Shown here in pieces: positions 6,678-13,263 of a stretch of DNA of 14,102 bases. The stretch spans positions 1 to 14,102 of the forward strand of contig JAPLCL010000187.1 of assembly GCA_026392265.1 (NCBI GenBank), read 5' to 3'. The position numbers were made by a program, and so were the translations under genes. The notes beneath the pieces were generated by a model. The model had not been told where the DNA came from and did not search any database. It worked only from the letters and a program-made list of their open reading frames with translations. Origin of the DNA: Actinomycetota bacterium (lineage in GTDB: Bacteria; Actinomycetota; Thermoleophilia; UBA2241). Numbering within the stretch: the stretch's first letter is position 1; each line of letters opens with the position of its first letter.

Positions 6678-6882
6678 ATCCGGCGACATCCCCGAGACCC
6701 CGTTCAAGCCCGCTGAGGCCGTCGCCCGGGTGCGTGCCATCATCGGCCAGCTGGAGGAGCTTGAGCCCCGGCTGGCGGCGTCCGCCTCGGGAGAGGTCGA
6801 GATGACGCTGCTGGAGCACGCGACCGAGCTGGTCGAGGAGGCAGGTCGCCTCCTCGAGCGTCTCGGTCGCGTCGCCGGTTGA
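6670..6882 (+). CDS. Small helical protein, possibly exodeoxyribonuclease VII small subunit (XseB-like), CTG start
   Basis: A 70-residue acidic, helical product. It sits between nusB and the prenyl synthase gene, where xseB often sits, and its size fits XseB (about 60-80 residues). The helix-GEVEM-helix layout (LEELEPRL ... LLEHATELVEEAGRLLERL) loosely resembles XseB, but conservation is weak and I would not assign the function on sequence alone. No xseA is present in the window. The only well-placed start is CTG at 6670: a perfect GGGAGG (6658-6663) lies six bases upstream. The alternative GTG at 6631 would overlap nusB by 47 bases, and GTG at 6730 would leave only about 50 residues. The stop overlaps a possible TTG start of the next gene. 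Confidence 0.5.
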   Translation: MTESGDIPETPFKPAEAVARVRAIIGQLEELEPRLAASASGEVEMTLLEHATELVEEAGRLLERLGRVAG

Positions 6883-6896
6883 CGCGGTCGCGGGCG

Positions 6897-7778
6897 ATGC
6901 CACGTCCACTCCCGGAGACGCCGTATCCCGCCGCTCTCCTCAAGCTCGTCGAGAACTACCTGGTCACGCTCGATCTGGGCGCCGACCGGCGCGCCGCGCA
7001 TCTCGTGGAGGCGATGCGCTACTCCCTGCTCGCCGGCGGTAAGCGTATCCGCCCGGTGCTCACGTTGGCCACGGCGCGCAGCCGTGGCGCCGACCCTGCG
7101 GCGGTGCTGCCCGCCGCCGCCGCCCTGGAGCTCATCCACACCTATTCGCTGATCCACGACGATCTGCCGGCCATCGACGACGACACGCTGCGCCGCGGGC
7201 GGCCCACGTGCCACGTGATGTTCGGCGAGGACATCGCCATCCTTGCCGGCGACGGGCTCTTCGCTGAGGCGTTCAACCTGCTGCTCGGGCGGCAAGCAGG
7301 AGCGCCTGAGGCGGTACTGGCGGCGGCCGCCGAGGTCGCCGCCGCCACCGGCGTACAGGGGATGGTCGGCGGCCAGTACATGGACGTGGCCGGGAAGGCC
7401 GCCGACGATGACGACCTGCGTACGCTACATGCCCTCAAGACCGGGCGCCTGATCGAGGCCGCGGTCGTCTGCGGCGCCGGGCTCAGCGGCGCGGCGAACG
7501 TAGCCCCGTACCGGGCCTTCGCCGCCGAGGTCGGCCTGCTCTTTCAGATCGTCGACGACATCCTCGACGAGACGGGCGACGCGGCCGAGCTCGGCAAGAG
7601 CGTCGGCAAGGACCGTGCCCAGCACAAGGTCACCTACGTCTCGCGCTTCGGCATGGACGGCGCCGAGCGTCTCGCAGGGGAGGCCACGGAACGGGCGCAC
7701 GAGCGCCTCTCGGCCTTGCCCGGCGACACCTCTGATCTGGCTTCCCTCACCGCCTACATCCGCAGCCGCCGGCGCTGA
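6897..7778 (+). CDS. ispA: Short-chain (2E,6E)-prenyl diphosphate synthase (farnesyl/geranylgeranyl type)
   Basis: It condenses isopentenyl diphosphate with allylic diphosphates to make C15 or C20 chains. The 293-residue product has the first Asp-rich motif, DDLPAIDDD at 88-96, with the two-residue insertion typical of bacterial type II FPP/GGPP synthases. It is followed by LRRGRPTCH, GQYMDV, the KTGRLIEAA lysine motif and the second Asp-rich motif VDDILDETGD (Asp220, Asp221, Asp224). Aromatic and small residues ahead of the first motif (HTYSLIHDD) suggest a short chain, but C15 versus C20 cannot be settled by eye. The ATG at 6897 is chosen; a TTG at 6879 overlapping the previous stop (TTGA) would add six residues. 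Adjacent to dxs, which supplies its precursor pathway, as in many bacteria. Confidence 0.93.
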   Translation: MPRPLPETPYPAALLKLVENYLVTLDLGADRRAAHLVEAMRYSLLAGGKRIRPVLTLATARSRGADPAAVLPAAAALELIHTYSLIHDDLPAIDDDTLRRGRPTCHVMFGEDIAILAGDGLFAEAFNLLLGRQAGAPEAVLAAAAEVAAATGVQGMVGGQYMDVAGKAADDDDLRTLHALKTGRLIEAAVVCGAGLSGAANVAPYRAFAAEVGLLFQIVDDILDETGDAAELGKSVGKDRAQHKVTYVSRFGMDGAERLAGEATERAHERLSALPGDTSDLASLTAYIRSRRR

Positions 7779-7804
7779 CCCCGGCGGCCCGTCCGCCACC
7801 CCGG

Positions 7805-7813
7805 TGCTATACT
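7805..7813 (+). promoter_or_regulatory. Extended -10 promoter immediately upstream of dxs
   Basis: TGC-TATACT is an extended -10 (TGN plus a near-consensus hexamer at 7808-7813). No good -35 exists 16-18 bases upstream. The expected start, about 7819-7821, falls two to four bases before the dxs ATG (7823), so the mRNA should be almost leaderless. No Shine-Dalgarno is present before the ATG, which agrees. Confidence 0.6.
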
Positions 7814-7822
7814 CGTGTGACG

Positions 7823-9700
7823 ATGCGGTATCTGGACAAGATCTCCGACCCCGCCGACCTCCAGCAGTTCTCCGAGCGTGAATTGACGCTGCTCGCCGGG
7901 GAAATCCGCGAGGCTATTCTGGCGTGCGTGAGCGAAGTGGGCGGTCACCTTGCCGCCAGTCTCGGCACCGTCGAGCTCACGGTCGCCCTCCATAGCGTAT
8001 TGCAGAGTCCGCGCGACAAGATCGTCTGGGACGTTGGCCACCAGTGCTACGCCCACAAACTGCTCACCGGCCGTCGCGACAGCTTCGGTACCATCCGCCA
8101 GTACGGCGGGCTCTCGGGGTTTCCCAGCCGCCGCGAATCTCCGCACGACGTCGTCGGTACGGGCCACGCCTCAACGTCCATCAGCTACGGTCTCGGGCTC
8201 GTGGAGGCCGCCAAGCTGGCCCGCGGGGGCGCCGGTAACGTGGTGTGCGTGCTCGGCGACGGGGCGCTCACCGGCGGCGTCGCCTTCGAGGCGATGAATC
8301 AGGCGGGGCATTTGCGCACCCCCCTGGTCGTGATCATCAACGACAACCAGATGTCGATCCGCGCCAATGTCGGCGCCATGCAGCTGTACCTCAACCGCAT
8401 CCGTCTCGATCCCACGCTCACGCGCCTGCGCGAAGACATCGAGCGGGGCGTCGCGCGTATCCCCGCCATCGGCCCGCAGGCCTACCGCCTCGGTAAGGAC
8501 GTGAAGGAGTCGATGAAGGCGCTGCTCGTTCCCGGCATGTTGTTCGAGGAGCTGGGCTTCGCCTACATCGGCGTCGTCGATGGCCACGACATGCACGCGC
8601 TGCGCGAGAGCGTGCGTCAGGCTCTCGACACACGGCGCCCTGTCGTCGTCCACGTCAAGACCGTGAAGGGCAAGGGCTACGAGCCGGCGGAGGCGCGCCC
8701 CGATGCGTATCACGGCACCGGGCCCTTCCATCTCGGGAACGGCGCCCGCAAGGCGGCGGCCGTGGGCACCACGTTCACGGAGGCGTTCGGTCAGGCGCTG
8801 GTGCGTCTCGCCGAGACCGACTCGCGTATCGTGGCGGTGACCGCAGCCATGACCCAAGGCACTGGGCTCGAGGAGTTTGAGAGGCGTTTCCCCGAGCGCT
8901 TCTACGACGTCGGCATCGCCGAAGAGCACGCCGCTGTCTTTGCCGCCGGCCTCGCTATCGGCGGCATGAGGCCGGTGGTGGCGATCTACTCGACGTTCCT
9001 GCAGCGCGCCTTCGACATGCTCGTGCAGGATATCGGCCTGCAGCGCCTGCCGGTGATCTTCGCCATCGATCGCGCCGGCCTCGTCGGCGACGACGGCCCC
9101 ACGCATCACGGCGCCTTCGACCTGTCGTTCCTGCGGGCGATCCCCAACTTCACGATCATGGCCCCCTCGAGCCAGGACGAGCTCCAGCGCATGCTGCGCA
9201 CGGCTTTCGACATCGAGGGGCCGGTGGCGATCCGCTACCCGCGGGGCATGGCGGCGCCCTTCGTCACGGCGGCCGCCCTCGAGCCGCTCGCCGTCGGCGA
9301 GGCCAGGGTCCTCGAGGAAGGCCGCGATGTGGCCCTCATCGGCATCGGCACAGGGGTCGGGATCGTCCGCGAGGCCGCGGCGCTGCTGCAGGAGCAGGGC
9401 GAGCTACCAACGGTCGTCGACGCGCGCTTTGTGAAGCCCCTCGACAGCGCGCTTCTGGAGCGGCTCGCCGCCACGCATCAGCGCCTCGTCACGGTCGAAG
9501 AGAACGCCCTTGCCGGTGGGTTCGGGAGCGCGGTGCTCGAGCAGGTCGGCAGCAGCGTGCCGGTGGTCCGCTTCGGCTTGCCGGATGCGTTCGTGTCGCA
9601 CGGCGACCGGGCGCTGCTGCTCCGCGACCTTGGTCTTACGGCGGCGGCCGTGGCCGCCGCGGCTGCCTTGCGCCCCGCGTCTCTGGCGCGCGTCAACTAG
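7823..9700 (+). CDS. dxs: 1-deoxy-D-xylulose-5-phosphate synthase
   Basis: Dxs joins pyruvate and glyceraldehyde 3-phosphate with thiamine diphosphate, the first step of the MEP pathway; its product also feeds thiamine and pyridoxal synthesis. The product has 625 residues, a normal length. Visible motifs are WDVGHQCYAHKLLTGR, GTGHASTSIS, the ThDP/Mg site GDGALTGG...EAMNQAG with INDNQMSI, the catalytic glutamate in DVGIAEEHA, GDDGPTHHG, and VEENALAGGFGS in the C-terminal transketolase domain. ATG 7823 is preferred over the in-frame GTG 7817, because the promoter's predicted transcription start lies downstream of that GTG. It is 44 bases after ispA and has its own promoter, so it may be expressed both with and apart from the upstream genes. 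Confidence 0.97.
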   Translation: MRYLDKISDPADLQQFSERELTLLAGEIREAILACVSEVGGHLAASLGTVELTVALHSVLQSPRDKIVWDVGHQCYAHKLLTGRRDSFGTIRQYGGLSGFPSRRESPHDVVGTGHASTSISYGLGLVEAAKLARGGAGNVVCVLGDGALTGGVAFEAMNQAGHLRTPLVVIINDNQMSIRANVGAMQLYLNRIRLDPTLTRLREDIERGVARIPAIGPQAYRLGKDVKESMKALLVPGMLFEELGFAYIGVVDGHDMHALRESVRQALDTRRPVVVHVKTVKGKGYEPAEARPDAYHGTGPFHLGNGARKAAAVGTTFTEAFGQALVRLAETDSRIVAVTAAMTQGTGLEEFERRFPERFYDVGIAEEHAAVFAAGLAIGGMRPVVAIYSTFLQRAFDMLVQDIGLQRLPVIFAIDRAGLVGDDGPTHHGAFDLSFLRAIPNFTIMAPSSQDELQRMLRTAFDIEGPVAIRYPRGMAAPFVTAAALEPLAVGEARVLEEGRDVALIGIGTGVGIVREAAALLQEQGELPTVVDARFVKPLDSALLERLAATHQRLVTVEENALAGGFGSAVLEQVGSSVPVVRFGLPDAFVSHGDRALLLRDLGLTAAAVAAAAALRPASLARVN

Positions 9701-9708
9701 GCCGCGGA

Positions 9709-10509
9709 GTGCGCGAGCGGCTCGACGCGCTGCTCGTCGCCAGGGGGCACTTCGCGACGCGCGCTCAAGCTCGCGGCGCCATCCTGGCCGGCGAGGTCCG
9801 GGTCGCCGATCAGGTCGCCGACAAGCCCGGCACCATGGTCGACGCCGCCGTGCCGCTCACCGTGGCCGTGCGGCCACGCTTCGTCTCCCGCGGCGGCGAC
9901 AAGCTCGACCATGCCATGGCCGAGCTGCACGTGTCCGTCGACGGCGAGGATATCTGCGACCTGGGCAGTTCCACCGGCGGGTTCGTGGACCGCCTGCTCC
10001 AGGGCGGCGCCGCCAGAGTGCTGGCCGTCGACGTGGGCTACGGCCAGCTCGACTGGGGCCTGCGCGAGGACCCCCGCGTCACGGTGATGGAGCGCACCAA
10101 CGCGCGGCACCTGACGGCCGAACGTCTACCGTTCCAGCCGTCATTTGTCACCGCCGACCTGTCCTTCATCTCCCTGACAGTGGCCCTGAGGCCCGTGCTA
10201 GAATCGCTGCGCGACGGCTACCGCGGCCTCGTGCTCGTCAAGCCGCAGTTCGAGGCCGGTAGGGAACGGGTGGGCAAAGGCGGCGTAGTGCGCGACCCGG
10301 CTGTCCACCGCGACGTCCTCGAGGCTGTTGGCGCGTGGCTCATGGGTCGTGGCGCCGTGATTCTGGGCATCTGCGACTCCGGCCATCCGGGACCGAAAGG
10401 GAACGTGGAGTACTTCGTGTATTTCTGCGACGGAAGGGCGCCGCTCCCGGCACGCGCGGTCGACGCTGTCGTGGCGGCCGCGCACGCCGTCGAGGCCGTC
10501 CATGGCTGA
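9709..10509 (+). CDS. tlyA: TlyA-family rRNA 2'-O-methyltransferase (S4 domain plus FtsJ-like domain)
   Basis: TlyA proteins use SAM to methylate ribose 2'-hydroxyls in 16S and/or 23S rRNA; in mycobacteria this gives capreomycin susceptibility. The 266-residue product has an N-terminal S4 RNA-binding domain (about 1-60, RLDALLVARG...RAQARGAILAGEV) and a Rossmann methyltransferase domain with the SAM site DLGSSTGGF at 84-92 and AVDVGYGQL. A K-D-K-E catalytic tetrad is in place: Lys65 (SRGGDKL), Asp150 (TADLSF), Lys178 (LVKPQFE) and Glu234 (GNVEYF). The GTG start at 9709, eight bases after the dxs stop, gives the usual MxxRLD N-terminus. The stop overlaps nadK by eight bases. The order tlyA-nadK-recN matches M. 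tuberculosis Rv1694-Rv1696. A hemolysin role, once proposed for the family, is not needed here. Confidence 0.94.
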   Translation: MRERLDALLVARGHFATRAQARGAILAGEVRVADQVADKPGTMVDAAVPLTVAVRPRFVSRGGDKLDHAMAELHVSVDGEDICDLGSSTGGFVDRLLQGGAARVLAVDVGYGQLDWGLREDPRVTVMERTNARHLTAERLPFQPSFVTADLSFISLTVALRPVLESLRDGYRGLVLVKPQFEAGRERVGKGGVVRDPAVHRDVLEAVGAWLMGRGAVILGICDSGHPGPKGNVEYFVYFCDGRAPLPARAVDAVVAAAHAVEAVHG

Positions 10510-11341
10510 GCGCCTGCGTCGCGTCGCGGTGCTCACCGGCGTCGCCAAGGAGGCCACGGGGGCCGCGCTGAAAGAGCTGGCCGCGGCCCGCGAGCGCCTT
10601 GGCGTCGAGCTGCTCATGCCGGCCGACGAAGCTGCCCGGCACGACGACGCGGCGGCTCTCGGCTACGCGCTCGTCGACGAGGCGGCGCTGCGCGCCGCCG
10701 ACGTGTGCCTCGTGTTCGGCGGCGACGGCACGATCCTGCGGGCGCTGGGGCGCCTCCTCGGCAGCCCCGTGCCCACGCTGGGCGTCAACTACGGCAACGT
10801 CGGCTTTCTCGCGGCGCTCGGGCGCGACGACTGGGGCGCCGGCCTCGAGGCCATCCTTCTTGGCGACCACCGGGTCATCGAACTGCTCACCGTCGACGTT
10901 CGGGTCAACGGCCGCAGCTTCACGGCCGTCAACGACGTGATCCTCAGCCGGGTCGCCCCGCGGCACGTGCTGCAGCTCGAGTACGAGGTCGCCGGGGTCA
11001 CCGTGGGCAGCATGTTCTGCGACGGGCTCATCATCGCCTCTCCCACCGGGTCCACCGCCTACAACCTCTCGTGCGGCGGGCCTATCGTCGAGTGGAACGC
11101 GGGGGTCCTCGTGCTCAACTTCATCGCCCCGCACTCGCTGGGGTTCCGGCCGGTCATCCTGCGCCCTGACCATGTGATCAGCGCGCGCAACGTCTCGCCG
11201 CTGCAGGAGGCGGAGATCGTCGTGGACGGCGACACCGTGGGGCGCCTGTGCTGCGGCGACGCCGTGCTCATCGCCGCCGGCCCCCAGCTGGCGCGCCTCA
11301 TGGTGAGCGCCGAAGGGTCCTTCTACCAGAACGTCGGGTGA
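10502..11341 (+). CDS. nadK: NAD kinase
   Basis: NadK phosphorylates NAD+ to NADP+, using ATP or polyphosphate, and is the only known route to NADP. The product is 279 residues. The diagnostic GGDGT is at 73-77, followed by GVNYGNVGFLA, a VNDVILSR segment at the position of the NAD-binding [NE][DE] motif, and DGLIIASPTGSTAYNLS with CGGPIV. The C-terminus (HSLGFRPVIL and a beta-rich end) is normal. The ATG overlaps tlyA and is preceded by GAGG (10492-10495) six bases upstream. Many Firmicutes carry an argR-type regulator between this gene and recN; none is present here. Confidence 0.96.
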   Translation: MAERLRRVAVLTGVAKEATGAALKELAAARERLGVELLMPADEAARHDDAAALGYALVDEAALRAADVCLVFGGDGTILRALGRLLGSPVPTLGVNYGNVGFLAALGRDDWGAGLEAILLGDHRVIELLTVDVRVNGRSFTAVNDVILSRVAPRHVLQLEYEVAGVTVGSMFCDGLIIASPTGSTAYNLSCGGPIVEWNAGVLVLNFIAPHSLGFRPVILRPDHVISARNVSPLQEAEIVVDGDTVGRLCCGDAVLIAAGPQLARLMVSAEGSFYQNVG

Positions 11342-11359
11342 AGCTCTTCGACCGCCGCG

Positions 11360-13012
11360 ATGCTCGCTGAGCTCTCGATCGACGATCTTGTCCTGATCGC
11401 TGCCGCACGCCTCGAGTTCTCGCCGGGGCTCAACGTCATCACCGGCGAGACCGGCGCCGGCAAGACCCTCCTCGCGCAAGCGATCGGCCTGCTCATGGGC
11501 CAGAAGGGCAGCGACGAACTGGTGCGGCCCGGCGCCGCCCGCGCGCTCGTGCAGGCCCTCTTCGAGAGCGACGGCGACACCCTCGCCGTGGCTCGCGAGA
11601 TCCCTCGCGGCGGCCGCTCCAGGTCGCACATGGACGGCCTCCTGAGCTCGGCGGCGGCCGTGGAGGATGTGCTCCGCGCGCGGCTTGCCTTCTACGGGCA
11701 GCTCGAGCACGCCCGTCTGCTTCACCTCGAGCGCCAGCTCGACCTGCTGGACGGCGCGGCGCCCACCGAGCTTGCTCCTCTCCAGGAGGCATACACCGCG
11801 GCCTTCGAGGAGGCCCGCTCCTTGTCGCGCCGGCTTCAGGAGTTGCGTGGCGCCGGCCGGGAGCGCGAGCGTGAGATCGATATGCTGCGCTTCCAGATCG
11901 GCGAGATCGAGGCCGCCGAGGTGGTGCCCGGGGAGGACGAGAAGCTCGTGCAGGACCGCGCGCGGCTGCGTCACGCCGGCAAGCTGCTGGAGCGCGCCGG
12001 AGGCGCGCTCAGCCTCCTTGCCGGCGAGCACGAGGCGGCGGCGCTCGACGCCGTGCGCGTCGCCCAGCGCCTGGTCGGCGAGGCGGCGGCGCTCGACGAG
12101 GCGCTCGCGCCTGCGGCGGAGCGCCTCGACGGCCTCTCCGCCGAGCTTGACGATCTTGCCGCGCTGCTGCGCGTCTACCTCGACGACCTCGACGACGACC
12201 CGGCGCATCGCGATGCCCTGGAGCTGCGCTACGACCGGCTCAAGGGACTCATGCGCAAGTACGGCAACTCGGCGGACGAGGTGCTGGCCTACGCCGAGGT
12301 GTCCCGGGGCAGGCTCGCTGCTCTCGAGGAGTTCGAAGCGGACGAAGAAGCCGTGGCGGGCCGCGTCGACAAGGCGCAGACCGCGGCTCTGGCCGCCGCC
12401 GACCACCTGAGCGCCGCCCGCCGCCGGCTGGCGCCGGTAGTAGCGGCGCGCGTCGAAGAGGAACTTCGCGGCCTTGCCATGCCGCACGCGACCTTCGCCA
12501 TCGCGCTGAGCGCGCGCGGGGAGGGCTGGGACGCGCTTGGCCCGCGCGGCGCCGACGAGGTCGAGTTCCTCTTCGGCGCCAATCCCGGGGTGCCGCCGCG
12601 GCCGCTGCGCGAGACGGCCTCGGGTGGCGAGCTGTCGCGCGCCATGCTCGCCATCCGCGGCATCGTCACGCTGGGAGACGATGTGGAGACGCTGATCTTC
12701 GATGAGGTCGACACCGGCATCGGCGGCGTCACCGCGGCCGCGCTGGGCGAGCGGCTCGCCGGCCTCGCGCAGCGCCGCCAGGTGCTGTGCATCACTCATC
12801 TGCCGCAGGTCGCCGCCTTCGCCGACCGGCAGTTCGCCATCGTCAAGGAGACCGACGCCGAGGCCGGCAGCACCGTCACCGTGGTGCGGCGCGTGGAGGG
12901 CGAGGAGCGCCTCGCCGAGCTCTGCCGCATGCTCGGCGCCGCCCCCGACGACGGCGCCGCGCGCAGCCATGCCGAAGGCCTTCTGGCGAAGGCCGGCCGC
13001 GCCGCCAAGTAG
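11360..13012 (+). CDS. recN: DNA repair protein RecN (SMC-like ATPase)
   Basis: RecN is an SMC-family ATPase recruited to double-strand breaks and acting with RecA. The 550-residue product starts with MLAELSIDDLVLI and GLNVITGETGAGKT (Walker A at 29-36). A long charged, Ala/Leu/Glu-rich coiled-coil region (about 145-375) follows, then the C-terminal ABC half with the signature SGGELSRAMLAIR, Walker B TLIFDEVDTGIGG and the switch histidine in CITHLPQVAAFAD. The residues after Walker A (LLMGQKGSDELV) differ from the more usual LGGRA type, but all ATPase motifs are intact. The ATG is 18 bases after the nadK stop, without a clear ribosome-binding site. In M. tuberculosis recN is followed by Rv1697-Rv1698 and then pyrG; here pyrG follows directly. 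Confidence 0.96.
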   Translation: MLAELSIDDLVLIAAARLEFSPGLNVITGETGAGKTLLAQAIGLLMGQKGSDELVRPGAARALVQALFESDGDTLAVAREIPRGGRSRSHMDGLLSSAAAVEDVLRARLAFYGQLEHARLLHLERQLDLLDGAAPTELAPLQEAYTAAFEEARSLSRRLQELRGAGREREREIDMLRFQIGEIEAAEVVPGEDEKLVQDRARLRHAGKLLERAGGALSLLAGEHEAAALDAVRVAQRLVGEAAALDEALAPAAERLDGLSAELDDLAALLRVYLDDLDDDPAHRDALELRYDRLKGLMRKYGNSADEVLAYAEVSRGRLAALEEFEADEEAVAGRVDKAQTAALAAADHLSAARRRLAPVVAARVEEELRGLAMPHATFAIALSARGEGWDALGPRGADEVEFLFGANPGVPPRPLRETASGGELSRAMLAIRGIVTLGDDVETLIFDEVDTGIGGVTAAALGERLAGLAQRRQVLCITHLPQVAAFADRQFAIVKETDAEAGSTVTVVRRVEGEERLAELCRMLGAAPDDGAARSHAEGLLAKAGRAAK

Positions 13013-13017
13013 GGCCG

Positions 13018-13032
13018 GCCGCTCCTTGCGGC
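13018..13032. terminator. Short GC hairpin after recN, overlapping the pyrG -35
   Basis: GCCGC-tcctt-GCGGC is a perfect five-base-pair stem starting six bases after the recN stop. The flanking GGG (13012-13014) and CCC (13034-13036) may lengthen it with an asymmetric internal loop. No T-run follows, and the downstream arm coincides with the TTGCGG -35 of the pyrG promoter. A terminator role is uncertain. Confidence 0.25.
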
Positions 13033-13053
13033 TCCCTCGCCCGATGGTATACT
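13026..13053 (+). promoter_or_regulatory. Promoter for pyrG: TTGCGG, 16 bases, extended -10 TGGTATACT
   Basis: TTGCGG (13026-13031) and TATACT (13048-13053) are 16 bases apart, and a TG at 13045-13046 makes an extended -10. The hexamer is identical to the one upstream of dxs. Transcription should start at about 13060-13061, giving pyrG a leader of about 200 bases. Confidence 0.65.
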
Positions 13054-13060
13054 TGCCAGC

Positions 13061-13258
13061 GTGTTCCGTGGCCCCGCCGGAGATACCATCGCGCCGGCCC
13101 GTCAGTCTCGAACGGGCGCGACCCCGGCCCCACTAAATCCCTTGCGAGTCTGCAGCGGCTTCGTCGTGCCCTGCGCGCGTCTCCTGGTGGGCGCGCCACG
13201 GGCGGATCACGGCCACCGTCCCGGGCTGTCGGCGAGGACAGACACCAGGAGGGGATGA
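13061..13258 (+). CDS. Possible 65-residue leader ORF upstream of pyrG (doubtful)
   Basis: A GTG at 13061 falls on the predicted transcription start, so it could be read as a leaderless start. The frame stays open for 65 codons and stops at TGA 13256-13258, overlapping an in-frame pyrG ATG at 13255 (ATGA), the same junction style as the aro genes. The predicted peptide is rich in Arg, Pro, Ala and Gly, with no recognisable domain, signal peptide or membrane segment. In GC-rich DNA an open frame of this length often arises by chance. If it is real, translation through it would open the helix that masks the pyrG ribosome-binding site. Confidence 0.2.
   Translation: MFRGPAGDTIAPARQSRTGATPAPLNPLRVCSGFVVPCARLLVGAPRADHGHRPGLSARTDTRRG
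13181..13251 (+). promoter_or_regulatory. pyrG leader helix sequestering the Shine-Dalgarno
   Basis: CTCCTGGTG (13181-13189) is perfectly complementary over nine bases to CACCAGGAG (13243-13251), which contains most of the pyrG Shine-Dalgarno AGGAGG (13247-13252). The enclosed 53 bases contain a second perfect hairpin, CTGTC-ggcgag-GACAG (13226-13241), and a possible GGGCGG/CCGTCCC stem. Upstream in the same leader is GCCCGT-9-ACGGGC (13097-13117). This layout resembles a translation-controlling RNA leader. I do not recognise a known riboswitch class, and a ligand cannot be named from sequence. Confidence 0.45.
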
Positions 13259-13263
13259 GGGAG

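Noticed and set aside
10501..11360. Expected argR/ahrC regulator between nadK and recN
   Set aside because: Only 18 bases separate the two genes, so there is no room for it; this agrees with the mycobacterial rather than the Firmicutes arrangement.
10340..12970. Very long open frame on the minus strand (876 codons) opposite nadK and recN
   Set aside because: It is exactly antisense to two well-supported genes, and its translation is low-complexity (Arg, His, Gly, Ala, Asp) with no domain motif. In GC-rich DNA the GC-biased third codon positions suppress stops in antisense frames.
13058..13070. CTP-sensing reiterative transcription start, as known for Firmicutes pyrG
   Set aside because: That mechanism needs a run of G followed by C at the 5' end of the transcript. 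The predicted start here reads GTGTTCC and has no such run.
13097..13117. TCGAAC within a small stem, suggestive of a minus-strand tRNA T-arm
   Set aside because: The stem and loop do not fit: GCCCGT/ACGGGC encloses a nine-base loop, and no matching acceptor, D or anticodon stems can be drawn. It is better read as an ordinary leader hairpin.
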